From an uncultured Clostridia bacterium (GTDB taxonomy: Bacteria; Bacillota; Clostridia; Oscillospirales; Ruminococcaceae): 21,062 bases of DNA. Position numbers and translations under genes: made by a program. This document shows, in pieces, positions 1 through 6,804 of the stretch (the stretch's first letter is position 1; each line of letters opens with the position of its first letter). The notes below the pieces were generated by a model. The model ran no database searches and was not told the origin of the DNA. It saw only the letters and a list, made by a program, of their open reading frames with translations. The stretch covers positions 1-21,062 of the forward strand of contig CANQOJ010000014.1 in assembly GCA_947625455.1 (NCBI GenBank). The letters are read 5' to 3'.

Positions 1-13
1 ACACAGCCCTAAG

Positions 14-42
14 TGCCGGATAGGAACGGCAAAATTTTTTAC
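14..42 (+). terminator. Possible weak intrinsic terminator of an upstream gene
   Basis: A 5-bp stem (TGCCG at 14-18 with CGGCA at 27-31) is followed by AAATTTTTT. The stem is short and the gene it would serve lies outside the window, so this is tentative. The rest of 1-153 shows no convincing gene, and I could not identify a clear promoter for the gene that follows. Confidence 0.3.
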
Positions 43-153
43 ACTTCTATTACTTCTTTATCGCACATTAGCAAAATCACGGCGGTTCAAACTTTGTTGT
101 CATATTTCGTAATATTTGTCCATAGAATTTACAAAAACGAAAGGACAAACGTT

Positions 154-627
154 ATGAAAAAGTGCAAAATTTCAGACCTGCTGATATTTATTCTGTCAGC
201 TGAACTTGTGGGAGTTGCGTCAAGCCTGTTATCGGGAAATTTCAGCGGTATCTACACCAACCTTGAAAAACCTCCGCTTTCGCCTCCCGGAATAGTTTTC
301 CCTATCGTCTGGACTATCCTCTATGCCCTTATGGGAATTTCAGCGTGCATTATCTACTCCTCAAATGCCGAACAAAAGGAAAAGCAAAGCGCTCTGCGCA
401 CTTACTGGATTCAGCTTATTGTCAACTTCTTCTGGAGCATTGTCTTTTTCAGATTTCAGGCGCTTTGGACGTCGGTTATTGTCATCATCACACTGCTTGT
501 GCTGATAATCGTTATGATTATAAAATTCGGCAGAATATGCCGAATATCCGCATACCTGAACATTCCCTACCTTGTCTGGGTGATATTCGCGGCATATCTC
601 AATATCGCAACTGCTGTCATAAACTGA
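154..627 (+). CDS. tspO: TspO/MBR family membrane protein
   Basis: This is a 157-residue polytopic protein of the TspO/MBR (peripheral benzodiazepine receptor-like) family. Family members sit in the membrane, bind tetrapyrroles and other small ligands, and have roles that vary between bacteria. The sequence shows about five hydrophobic segments and the family's recognisable features: an early PPLSPPG stretch, then the FPIVWTILYALMG segment, and later a Trp-containing NFFWS helix and a YLVWVIFAAYLN helix near the C terminus. The usual family length is about 150-160 residues. The frame is open further upstream, but ATG 154 is preceded by AAAGGA at 140-145 with good spacing and the protein then begins MKK, so I chose it. 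The 3' end overlaps the convergent ABC ATPase gene by 11 bp. The family call is firm; the ligand is unknown. Confidence 0.9.
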   Translation: MKKCKISDLLIFILSAELVGVASSLLSGNFSGIYTNLEKPPLSPPGIVFPIVWTILYALMGISACIIYSSNAEQKEKQSALRTYWIQLIVNFFWSIVFFRFQALWTSVIVIITLLVLIIVMIIKFGRICRISAYLNIPYLVWVIFAAYLNIATAVIN

Positions 628-1189
628 GTTCAACCATGTCTTCCGCTAACATTTCACATTCTTCCCTGTCGTGAGTGACAAATATAACGGTCTTTCCCGC
701 TGACTTTTCGCGGACATACTCGATAACCGACTGCTTTGTTTCGCTGTCAAGTCCCTTAAACGGCTCGTCCAGAAACAAGATTTCGCTTTGTGCAAGCATT
801 GCGCGGACAATAGCCGTCCGTCGCTTCATTCCCCCCGACAACTCGCGCACAGGCTTTCCTGCACAGCCGTCAAGACCTACCTTGCAGAGTTCATTTTCAA
901 TATCCGCTTTTGTGTAACGTTTTCCCGTGACAAGCCGGATATTTGCAGATACCGTGAGATTTTCGCATAATCTGTCCTCCTGGAAAACGGCGCTTATCGG
1001 TTTGTCAAAGCCGATAAGCTTGCCGCTGTCCGCCTGCGTAAGTCCCATAAGTATGGACAACAGCGTTGTTTTCCCGCAACCCGACTGCCCGACAACAGCG
1101 GTTATTTTGCCCTCAGCGAAGTTATAGGAGAAGTTGTCGAGGACTATTTTATCGCCGTATGATTTGCAGATATTTAAAGCTTCAGGCAT
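617..1189 (-). CDS. ABC transporter ATP-binding protein (SsuB/TauB-like)
   Basis: This is the cytoplasmic ATPase of an importer whose permease and lipoprotein binding protein are encoded just upstream. All nucleotide-binding motifs are visible: Walker A GQSGCGKT (residues 34-41), Q-loop Gln70, signature LSGGM (117-121), Walker B ILFLDE (137-142) and the switch His173. At 190 residues it is clearly shorter than the usual 240-260 of the nitrate/sulfonate/taurine-type ATPases. It ends soon after the H-loop, so the C-terminal extension is absent rather than the core being damaged. AGGAGGA lies 4 nt upstream of the ATG, and the permease stop codon is 11 nt away, so the genes are cotranscribed. The substrate cannot be read from the sequence. 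The 3' end overlaps the convergent tspO gene. Confidence 0.93.
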   Translation of the reverse strand: MPEALNICKSYGDKIVLDNFSYNFAEGKITAVVGQSGCGKTTLLSILMGLTQADSGKLIGFDKPISAVFQEDRLCENLTVSANIRLVTGKRYTKADIENELCKVGLDGCAGKPVRELSGGMKRRTAIVRAMLAQSEILFLDEPFKGLDSETKQSVIEYVREKSAGKTVIFVTHDREECEMLAEDMVELSL

Positions 1190-1200
1190 TTTGTCCTCCT

Positions 1201-1947
1201 TTACATACGCTCAATTTTCTTCTGCAATATGCCGATTATCAGCAAAAACAGCTTTTCGCACAAAAGGCTTAGCAGTATCACTGCCGTTGTCCATGCGAAC
1301 AAATCCGCAGTTTCAAGATAAATCTTTGACATAAACAGCTTTTCACCGATTGAACCGTCAGGAATGCCTATAACTTCCGCCGCCGCGCCCGATTTCCATG
1401 ACAGACCTATCGCCAAAGCAGACGCAGAGCGAAAATACGGCATAAGCTGTGAAAGATAAACTCCCGAAAATCTGCGCCAGGCGGGGATTTTAAAAACCCT
1501 TGACATCTCTTCGAGCTTTACGTCAAGGCTGTCAATTCCCGCCTGCATATTTGAACATACTATCGGCGTGCAGATTAAGAATGTAACAAGCACCGACAGA
1601 TTTTCCGAATTTATCCAGAACAAAGCCAAAATCGTGAATGACGCAACGGGTATTGACTTCATGACCGAAATCAGCGGAGAAAATATAACGCGCACTATGC
1701 GGAATTTACCCGAAAGCACCGCTATTGCCGTGCCCGTAACCAAACCGAGGAAAAATCCCAGCATTATCCTGCCTGCCGAAAACAGGATACTAAACCAAAA
1801 ATCCGCTGTTATAACAAGCTCGCAAAGCCTTTTTATCACGTCAAGAGGCGATACAAGCAAAATATCGCTGTTTACTGCGACAGCGACAATCTGCCACACT
1901 ATAAGCCAGAATACAATTCCCGCCGCTATTGTAAGCGCTTTTTTCAC
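1201..1947 (-). CDS. ABC transporter permease (SsuC/TauC-like)
   Basis: This is a 248-residue inner-membrane permease of the binding-protein-dependent transport family (nitrate/sulfonate/taurine/pyrimidine-precursor type). It has about six hydrophobic segments. The cytoplasmic EAA-like loop falls around the KSGAAAEVIGIPDGSIGEKL region, where the ATPase docks in this family. The start codon is GTG (1945-1947), supported by AGGAGG at 1955-1960 with 7-nt spacing. It lies between the binding protein (63 nt upstream) and the ATPase (11 nt downstream), giving the usual binding protein-permease-ATPase order. Specificity is not determinable from the permease. Confidence 0.93.
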   Translation of the reverse strand: MKKALTIAAGIVFWLIVWQIVAVAVNSDILLVSPLDVIKRLCELVITADFWFSILFSAGRIMLGFFLGLVTGTAIAVLSGKFRIVRVIFSPLISVMKSIPVASFTILALFWINSENLSVLVTFLICTPIVCSNMQAGIDSLDVKLEEMSRVFKIPAWRRFSGVYLSQLMPYFRSASALAIGLSWKSGAAAEVIGIPDGSIGEKLFMSKIYLETADLFAWTTAVILLSLLCEKLFLLIIGILQKKIERM

Positions 1948-1970
1948 TTGTACCCCTCCTTTACGGAAAA

Positions 1971-1994
1971 AGGGGCAAGGATACCCTCACCCCT
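1971..1994 (-). terminator. Intergenic hairpin, possible partial terminator
   Basis: On the minus strand AGGGG (1990-1994) pairs with CCCCT (1971-1975), with an inner GG/CC pairing, and TTTTT follows directly. It lies between the binding-protein gene and the permease gene. Such hairpins often lower expression of the membrane components relative to the binding protein. The stem is imperfect, so the terminator role is inferred. Confidence 0.4.
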
Positions 1995-2010
1995 ATACGC
2001 AATATCTTAA

Positions 2011-3078
2011 TTAAACGCCGTAATAAAAATCATCACCGGGCATTGCTCCGCCTACCGCTTCGGGTTTCTGGTCATAGAGCGTCTGGAGATAACCCGAAAG
2101 CTTTGTTTTCATATCAGCGCCTGTTATGCAGACGATATGACAATCGGGAATTGCCTTTTCGGCTACCTGCGCGGTTACTATTTCATACTTTCCGACAAGC
2201 TGTGCCGCATCAGCTATATTGCTGTTTACATAGTCGACCGACGCCTGATAACGCGTAAGGAACTCGTTTACTGCTTCGGGATATTCCTCTGCGAAAGCCT
2301 TGCGGACAACGACAACGCCCGTAAGAAGCGAACTCTGCAAGTTCAGATCATCCCATGCGTCGTTTAAGTCAATAGCCACGCGCATATTTTCATTCTTGCT
2401 GAGCGCTGTTGTAACAAACGGCTGAGGGAGCATTGCAACTGCGTTTTCATCAGCCGCGAGCGCCGCTACGCATTCAGCGTGTTCGCTTTTCCATTCGATA
2501 GTTACGTCATCAAGTATATTGTTACTGCTTAATATAAAGTTAAGCGCATATTCGGGAGTTGCGCCCTTTCCTGCGGAATATATTGTCTTTCCTTTAAGGT
2601 CGTCTATCGAATTTATGCTGTTGCCGTTTTCGACAATATAAAGAACGCCCAAAGTATTTACCGCAAGCGTCTGCACGCCGCCGTTTGTCTTTGAATAAAG
2701 CACCGCGCCGAGATTTGCAGGCACGCATGCAATGTCGATTTCGCCCTTTATAAGTTTAGGCGTTATCTCGTCCGCCGCGCCTGCAAGCGTAAACTCGTAC
2801 CCGTAATCGTTTTTCTCGTCATCGTCCATAAGCTTTACCATGCCCATTCCCGTAGGTCCGTTTAAAGCGGAAATATTTACCTTGTCGGGAGATTTGGCGG
2901 GGGTACTGCTGTTTTCTTCAGCGCTTGACGAGCTTTCCTCGGAGCTTGACTGCAAAGCGCTTGAACTGCTGTTTTCTCCACTGTCGGAAGAACTTGAACT
3001 GCTGCCTGCATCACTGCATGCGGAGAATGTGAACGCGCACATTACCGCCATTAAAATTGAACCTATTCTTTTCTTCAT
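2011..3078 (-). CDS. ABC transporter substrate-binding lipoprotein (NMT1/SsuA-like)
   Basis: This is a 355-residue extracytoplasmic solute-binding lipoprotein. It has a basic N terminus (MKKR), a hydrophobic signal segment and a lipobox FSAC with the acylated Cys at residue 21. A serine-rich low-complexity linker follows (about residues 25-59), probably a spacer from membrane to binding domain. The mature domain opens with an ALNGPTGMGMVKLM stretch and reads like the NMT1/SsuA/TauA superfamily of periplasmic-binding-like folds. ATG 3078 is chosen over an ATG 9 nt upstream because GAAAGG is well placed only for 3078. The gene follows the TM1266-like gene by 18 nt and precedes the permease, so all share the leader-controlled promoter. 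I could not assign a substrate. Confidence 0.92.
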   Translation of the reverse strand: MKKRIGSILMAVMCAFTFSACSDAGSSSSSSDSGENSSSSALQSSSEESSSSAEENSSTPAKSPDKVNISALNGPTGMGMVKLMDDDEKNDYGYEFTLAGAADEITPKLIKGEIDIACVPANLGAVLYSKTNGGVQTLAVNTLGVLYIVENGNSINSIDDLKGKTIYSAGKGATPEYALNFILSSNNILDDVTIEWKSEHAECVAALAADENAVAMLPQPFVTTALSKNENMRVAIDLNDAWDDLNLQSSLLTGVVVVRKAFAEEYPEAVNEFLTRYQASVDYVNSNIADAAQLVGKYEIVTAQVAEKAIPDCHIVCITGADMKTKLSGYLQTLYDQKPEAVGGAMPGDDFYYGV

Positions 3079-3096
3079 ACAAAACATTCCTTTCTT

Positions 3097-3345
3097 TCAT
3101 TTGGAATAAACTGCTTTTGACGTAACGCCTTTCAATCTTCCTAATTTGCCCGAAAGAGCGGAAATGCTGTCTGCGGGTGCGTCAACTACAACGCAGATTA
3201 TGTTTAACCCTCTTTCGCGGTACGGCAATCCCATTCGGCTTTGAATATACTGTCCATATTCGTGCAGAAGTGCGTTTACGCTAGGTATACTTTCACTGTC
3301 GCTGATTATCATTGAAATTATAGCCACACGTTTTTCCTGCTCCAT
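3097..3345 (-). CDS. TM1266-family putative iron-only hydrogenase system regulator
   Basis: This is an 82-residue ACT-like small protein. The core RMGLPYRERGLNIICVVVD, followed by D-S-I-S-A-L-S-G-K-L-G-R-L, matches my knowledge of the TM1266 family, which is usually encoded near the [FeFe]-hydrogenase maturases HydE/F/G and is presumed regulatory; its molecular function is not established. Here no hydrogenase gene lies in the window, and it is instead the first gene of an ABC importer operon. I chose ATG 3345 because AAGGA is 7 nt upstream; the ATG at 3351 is too close to that site. It sits directly behind a leader that ends in an intrinsic terminator, so its expression is probably controlled by attenuation. 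Confidence 0.85.
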   Translation of the reverse strand: MEQEKRVAIISMIISDSESIPSVNALLHEYGQYIQSRMGLPYRERGLNIICVVVDAPADSISALSGKLGRLKGVTSKAVYSK

Positions 3346-3359
3346 AGACATTTCCTTTC

Positions 3360-3402
3360 AAAAAAACCGCGCCTTTCGGGATTTCCATACCCGAAAGACG
3401 CG
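3360..3402 (-). terminator. Strong leader terminator upstream of the TM1266-like gene
   Basis: On the minus strand CGCGTCTTTCGGG (3390-3402) pairs with CCCGAAAGGCGCG (3368-3380) over 13 bp, including one G-U pair, with a 9-nt loop. Seven T residues follow (3360-3366). It lies 15 nt before the start codon and inside the transcript, so it must act conditionally, or else it also stops read-through from the lysine operon upstream. Confidence 0.9.
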
Positions 3403-3541
3403 AATTTACATATTTGTCCCGTAAAATCGGCTGTCTTTCGGCTCAAGAAAAATTTCACCGTCAGAGTTACCCAAATGCTTTTGATAATTTGGCTGACAAA
3501 ACCTCGGAAAATCTAAAAAAGAAAACCTCGGCTCTGAACAC
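3367..3541 (-). promoter_or_regulatory. Structured 5' leader, candidate attenuator/riboswitch of unrecognised class
   Basis: The RNA between the promoter and the first gene of the ABC operon is about 190 nt and has no credible coding sequence. In transcript order it shows: two copies of CCGAGGTTTT (3522-3531 and 3498-3507) spaced 24 nt apart; a hairpin with stems GTCAG/CTGAC and CCAAAT/ATTTGG (3460-3497) and a 6-nt one-sided bulge GTAACT; the segment CCGAAAGAC (3433-3441); and the terminator. CCGAAAGAC is exactly complementary over 9 nt to GTCTTTCGG in the terminator 5' arm, so a mutually exclusive antiterminator can form. I compared it from memory with TPP, cobalamin, SAM, lysine, FMN and glycine aptamers and found no match. 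The ligand is unknown. Confidence 0.7.
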
Positions 3542-3548
3542 CATATAT

Positions 3549-3577
3549 ATTATACACCCGACATAAAATTATGTCAA
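3549..3577 (-). promoter_or_regulatory. Consensus promoter of the TM1266/ABC operon, with overlapping palindrome
   Basis: TTGACA (3572-3577) and TATAAT (3549-3554) are separated by 17 nt, a perfect housekeeping-sigma consensus. The inverted repeat GACATAA-TT-TTATGTC (3560-3575) covers most of the -35 box and the spacer, and may be an operator. The upstream MscS stop codon is only 15 nt before the -35 box. Confidence 0.9.
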
Positions 3578-3592
3578 GCGGTTTTTGAAATT

Positions 3593-4528
3593 TTATCCGC
3601 TGATATTGTCAATATGTACATCAAGCTGTTTGTACGGTATTTCAATATCATTTTCAATAAACGCCTTGCGTATCTGCTCATTGAGGTCGAAGTAAACGTC
3701 CCAGTAATCGCCCGTCTTGCACCATGAACGCGCTGTTATGATTATTGCGCTTTCGCCGTGAGCGTTCATTCTCACGTCTATCGGCTTTGTCTTGTCGACA
3801 AGCTTATGCGCTTTTATAACGTCTGTGATGACCTTTTGAGCCTTGTCGAAATCGTTGTCGTAGGAGATTGAAAGCGTAAGGTCAACACGGCGCGTGTCGT
3901 TGCCGGAATTGTTGATTATCGTGGCGTTTACGGCAAGACCGTTTGGAATGAATATCGCCTGGTTTGTAACGCTGTCAAGGCGCGTGTGAAGAATGGAAAT
4001 CTGCGAAACCGTGCCCTCAACGCCGTTTGATACTATATAATCGCCTATTTTAAACGGCTTTGTAAGCATAAGCAAAAATCCGCCCGCAACATTCGACAGC
4101 GAGTTTTGCAGTGCTAAACCTATTGCAACTCCCGCCGTGCCTATAACCGTGATGATTGAAGTTGACGGAATGCCCAAAATGCTCAAAACGACCGTTATCA
4201 CAAGCACATAAAGCACGATTTTCGCTATCTGCGTTGTGAACTTTACAACCGTAACTTCAAGCTTCGTTTTTGAAAGTCCTTTTGACATCAGCTTTACGCA
4301 AAGCTTTGACAAAATAAGACCTATGATTAAAACAACTATTGCCAGAATAAGCGACGGTATTGCGGCGAGAAACTGCGACCATAGAGTGCTGAAAAACTGT
4401 CCGATAGCGCCGAGAGTTTCTTCGGGTTTTTCAACCAAATCCTGCACGGCGTCGTTTAAAGTTTCTTCGGGTACTGATGAAACTTCCGAATCCGCTGCCT
4501 CGCTTAATAACATCAAAATATTGTTCAT
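3593..4528 (-). CDS. MscS-family mechanosensitive channel
   Basis: This is a 311-residue small-conductance mechanosensitive channel homologue. An acidic N-terminal segment (1-50) is followed by three hydrophobic helices at about 54-75, 99-120 and 126-157. The third carries the Gly/Ala-rich pore-lining pattern (GTAGVAIGLALQNSLSNVAGG, about 130-150). The soluble beta domain follows (FKIGDYI, IPNG at 194-197), then the C-terminal alpha/beta domain. Its ATG overlaps the stop of the ACT-protein gene by one base (TAATG), and AAGGAG lies 9 nt upstream, so translation is coupled. It is the last gene of the lysine-riboswitch operon. Channels of this family release solutes on hypo-osmotic shock, and some export amino acids. 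A link to lysine or its precursors is inference from position only. Confidence 0.95.
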   Translation of the reverse strand: MNNILMLLSEAADSEVSSVPEETLNDAVQDLVEKPEETLGAIGQFFSTLWSQFLAAIPSLILAIVVLIIGLILSKLCVKLMSKGLSKTKLEVTVVKFTTQIAKIVLYVLVITVVLSILGIPSTSIITVIGTAGVAIGLALQNSLSNVAGGFLLMLTKPFKIGDYIVSNGVEGTVSQISILHTRLDSVTNQAIFIPNGLAVNATIINNSGNDTRRVDLTLSISYDNDFDKAQKVITDVIKAHKLVDKTKPIDVRMNAHGESAIIITARSWCKTGDYWDVYFDLNEQIRKAFIENDIEIPYKQLDVHIDNISG

Positions 4529-4974
4529 TATGCCAACTCCTTTTCAAATGCCGAGCAAACCGCGTCAGCGTCTGCGTCTCTTATAAGCACGGAAATCTCG
4601 TCAATGCCCGTGGTTATCATCAAAATCATAGCGGAAAGCTTGTTTAATATTTCAAAAACCTTTGCCGCATAACCTACGTTATTTGTCATTTCGCCCGTTT
4701 TGATAACAATTTTGCGGTTACCGCTGTTTATCATGGGAGATACGCAGTCCTTTTCCCTCAGCTCTTTCACAACTTTCAGAAGTTTCGGTATCTCGTCGTC
4801 GTTTACCGTAAATCCAAAGCTGAATATTTCTGAAGTAGGCGCGGTCATTGAAATCATATCAACGTTAATTCCCGCATTTGCGACAATTTTCAGCGTATCC
4901 TCCATAATCGTCCTGTCAAGAGGAACATTGTAGAAAGAAACAGCTGATACGTTTTCGGTTACTTCAAGCTTCAT
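4528..4974 (-). CDS. Stand-alone tandem ACT-domain protein (aspartokinase regulatory-domain-like)
   Basis: This is a 148-residue protein with two ACT-like halves: about residues 5-75 (VSAVSFYNVPL then GINVDMISM) and 85-148. The second half has GYAAKVFEILNKL then ITTGIDEISVLI, which strongly resembles the C-terminal regulatory ACT domain of aspartate kinases (pattern I-S-T-S-E-I-x-I-S-V-L-I). No kinase domain is present. The gene starts within the dapB stop codon (ATGA overlap), and its AGGAGG lies inside the end of dapB. A role as an amino-acid-sensing partner for aspartokinase or for another enzyme of the pathway is likely but inferred. No aspartokinase gene is in the window. Confidence 0.85.
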   Translation of the reverse strand: MKLEVTENVSAVSFYNVPLDRTIMEDTLKIVANAGINVDMISMTAPTSEIFSFGFTVNDDEIPKLLKVVKELREKDCVSPMINSGNRKIVIKTGEMTNNVGYAAKVFEILNKLSAMILMITTGIDEISVLIRDADADAVCSAFEKELA

Positions 4975-5735
4975 TGTTTGTCCTCCTTAATCAAATCGCT
5001 CATTGCGTAAAGACCTGCGGGTTTTCCGCAAAGGTACACCGCCGCGTTCACCGCGCCTGCCGCAAATACCTCGCGGCTCTGCGCGCTGTGCGAAAGCGTT
5101 ATAACCTCGTCATGACCTGCGAAGATTATATCGTGTTCGCCGACTATTGTGCCGCCTCTTATTGCGGACATTCCGATTTCGGCTTTCTCGCGCGGTTTTC
5201 TGACAGAATGGCGGTCATATACATAGTGCTTTGAATTTCCGAGTTCTTCGTTTATCGCTTCCGCAATCATTATAGCCGTGCCCGATGGAGCGTCCTTTTT
5301 CTGATTGTGGTGTTTCTCCAGAATTTCAATATCGAAATCACTGCCAAGTACCTGCGCCGCTTTTCTCGCAAGTTCTACAAGCAAGTTTATTCCGAGCGAC
5401 ATATTGAATGTGAAGAACACGGGTATCTCTTCTGACGCGGAGGTTATTTTTGCCCGCTCTTCGTCGGAATATCCCGTTGTTGCAAGCACAGCGGGAACGC
5501 CGTTCATCTTGCAGTATGACAGCAAGTCGTCAAGCGCAGAGGGGTGTGAAAAGTCAATGATGACGTCGGGCTTTTCGGGCATATCAAAAACGCTTTTGTA
5601 TACGGGGAAAGTGTCGTACTGCTCGCCGAGTTTGTCAATTCCCGCGCATACTTCGCACCCGTCACGTTCTTTACAAAGGCGCGCTATTACCCTGCCCATT
5701 CTTCCGCAGGCGCCCGATATTGCTATTCTTGTCAT
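4971..5735 (-). CDS. dapB: 4-hydroxy-tetrahydrodipicolinate reductase
   Basis: DapB reduces 4-hydroxy-tetrahydrodipicolinate to tetrahydrodipicolinate with NAD(P)H, the second committed step of the diaminopimelate/lysine pathway. The 254 residues show the nucleotide-binding GACGRMG (8-14), DFSHP (61-65), ATTG (85-88), and the substrate-binding/catalytic block EKHHNQKKDAPSGTA (140-154) that is diagnostic for the family. AAGGAG precedes ATG 5735. Upstream is dapA, separated by 133 nt that contain a repeat element; downstream the ACT gene overlaps by 4 nt. Confidence 0.97.
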   Translation of the reverse strand: MTRIAISGACGRMGRVIARLCKERDGCEVCAGIDKLGEQYDTFPVYKSVFDMPEKPDVIIDFSHPSALDDLLSYCKMNGVPAVLATTGYSDEERAKITSASEEIPVFFTFNMSLGINLLVELARKAAQVLGSDFDIEILEKHHNQKKDAPSGTAIMIAEAINEELGNSKHYVYDRHSVRKPREKAEIGMSAIRGGTIVGEHDIIFAGHDEVITLSHSAQSREVFAAGAVNAAVYLCGKPAGLYAMSDLIKEDKQ

Positions 5736-5762
5736 TTTTTACTCCTTTTTAATTAGGCATAT

Positions 5763-5856
5763 CAGACTGTCGATAAAGCCTCATCTGCGTCGTCAGCGTC
5801 ACAGCGTTTTCCGCGAAGCGGATAATGCATGCATCTGAGGCTTTCTCGGCAGTCTG
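5763..5856 (+). repeat. 94-bp repeat with terminal inverted repeats, short copy (MITE/REP-like)
   Basis: The element begins CAGACTGTCGATAAAGCCTC and ends in its imperfect inverse GAGGCTTTCTCGGCAGTCTG. The terminal inverted repeats are about 27 nt, and I count 22 matches. Its first 66 nt match the reverse complement of the copy at 9292-9446 with only two differences, and its last 28 nt match with two. It contains one internal module with the CCGCGAAGCGG palindrome. It fills the dapA-dapB gap, starting 12 nt after the dapA stop and ending 27 nt before the dapB start. Confidence 0.92.
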
Positions 5857-5868
5857 AAATTTGACGTT

Positions 5869-6768
5869 TTATATATTCTGAACTAAATTTACAAGCGAAA
5901 GTTCTTCCATAACTTTTCTGAGTTTAGCTGTCATTTCATCATTCATTGAACACAGCGGAAGTCTGCACTCGCCAGCCTTAAATCCCATGATATTCAGCGC
6001 TTCTTTTACGGGAATGGGGTTTACGTCCATAAACATTGCCCTGTCAAGAGCATACAGCTTTTTCGCCCATTCAAGCGCTTCCTCACGCTTTCCCTCAAGA
6101 TAAAGCGAGATTTCGTTGTGCTTTTCTTCGGGCGCGACATTTGACGTAACCGACACAAGTCCCTTGCCGCCTAAAGCCATAACGCACAGCGCTTCGTCGT
6201 CGTTGCCTGAATATATATCGAGGTCGGTGTTTGCCGCAATGCTCATAACCGCGCTCATATTACCGCTTGCTTCCTTTACTGCCTGTATATTCGGGTGCTT
6301 GGCAAGTTCGGCATATGTATCTGCGGCGATATTACAGCCTGTTCTTGACGGCACGTTGTAGAGCATTATGGGAATATTCACCGCGTCCGCAACTGCCGTA
6401 AAATGCTTTACAAGACCTCTCTGCGACGCTTTATTGTAGTAAGGCGTAACATGAAGCAGCATATCCGCTCCCGCTTTTTCAGCCTCTTTCGACAACTCAA
6501 CCGCATACGCTGTGTCATTTGAGCCTGCGCCCGCAATAACAGGGACGCGTCCGTTTACGCGCTTTATCCCATATTTTATGACTTCAATATGCTCCTCGTC
6601 CGTCATTGTCGCGCTTTCGCCTGTTGTACCGCAGATAACGAGCGCGTCTATCTTATGCGCAATCTGATAGTCGATAAGCCTGCCAAATTCCTCGTAATTT
6701 ATACTTCCGTCAGAGTTCATCGGCGTAGCTATTGCCGTAGCGCAGCCTGTGAAAATAGTTTTGCTCAT
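5869..6768 (-). CDS. dapA: 4-hydroxy-tetrahydrodipicolinate synthase
   Basis: DapA condenses pyruvate with aspartate semialdehyde to form 4-hydroxy-tetrahydrodipicolinate. The protein is 299 residues, the family norm. It carries the Schiff-base lysine Lys165 (AVKEASG), the catalytic Tyr137 and Arg142 (YNVPSRTG), the GTTGE motif (47-51) and Tyr111 (PYYNK). GAGGTGA lies just upstream of ATG 6768. It follows asd by 36 nt, so its substrate is made by the preceding gene product and both fall under the same lysine riboswitch. All key residues are present. Confidence 0.97.
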   Translation of the reverse strand: MSKTIFTGCATAIATPMNSDGSINYEEFGRLIDYQIAHKIDALVICGTTGESATMTDEEHIEVIKYGIKRVNGRVPVIAGAGSNDTAYAVELSKEAEKAGADMLLHVTPYYNKASQRGLVKHFTAVADAVNIPIMLYNVPSRTGCNIAADTYAELAKHPNIQAVKEASGNMSAVMSIAANTDLDIYSGNDDEALCVMALGGKGLVSVTSNVAPEEKHNEISLYLEGKREEALEWAKKLYALDRAMFMDVNPIPVKEALNIMGFKAGECRLPLCSMNDEMTAKLRKVMEELSLVNLVQNI

Positions 6769-6804
6769 AAAATCACCTCGAAAAGTTAAAAAAACGTATC
6801 ATAA

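Noticed and set aside
13..153. Upstream extension of the tspO reading frame from an ATG at 13
   Set aside because: The added 47 residues are not family-like, no ribosome binding site precedes that ATG, and ATG 154 has a good one.
3360..3541. TPP or cobalamin riboswitch in the TM1266/ABC leader
   Set aside because: The conserved TPP core (CTGAGA with ACCTGA) and the B12 box are absent; only loose resemblance such as GGTGAAA was seen.
5740..5870. Transposon or integron attachment site interpretation of the repeat
   Set aside because: No transposase or integrase is nearby and no clear target-site duplication is visible. It is kept as a small non-autonomous or REP-like repeat.
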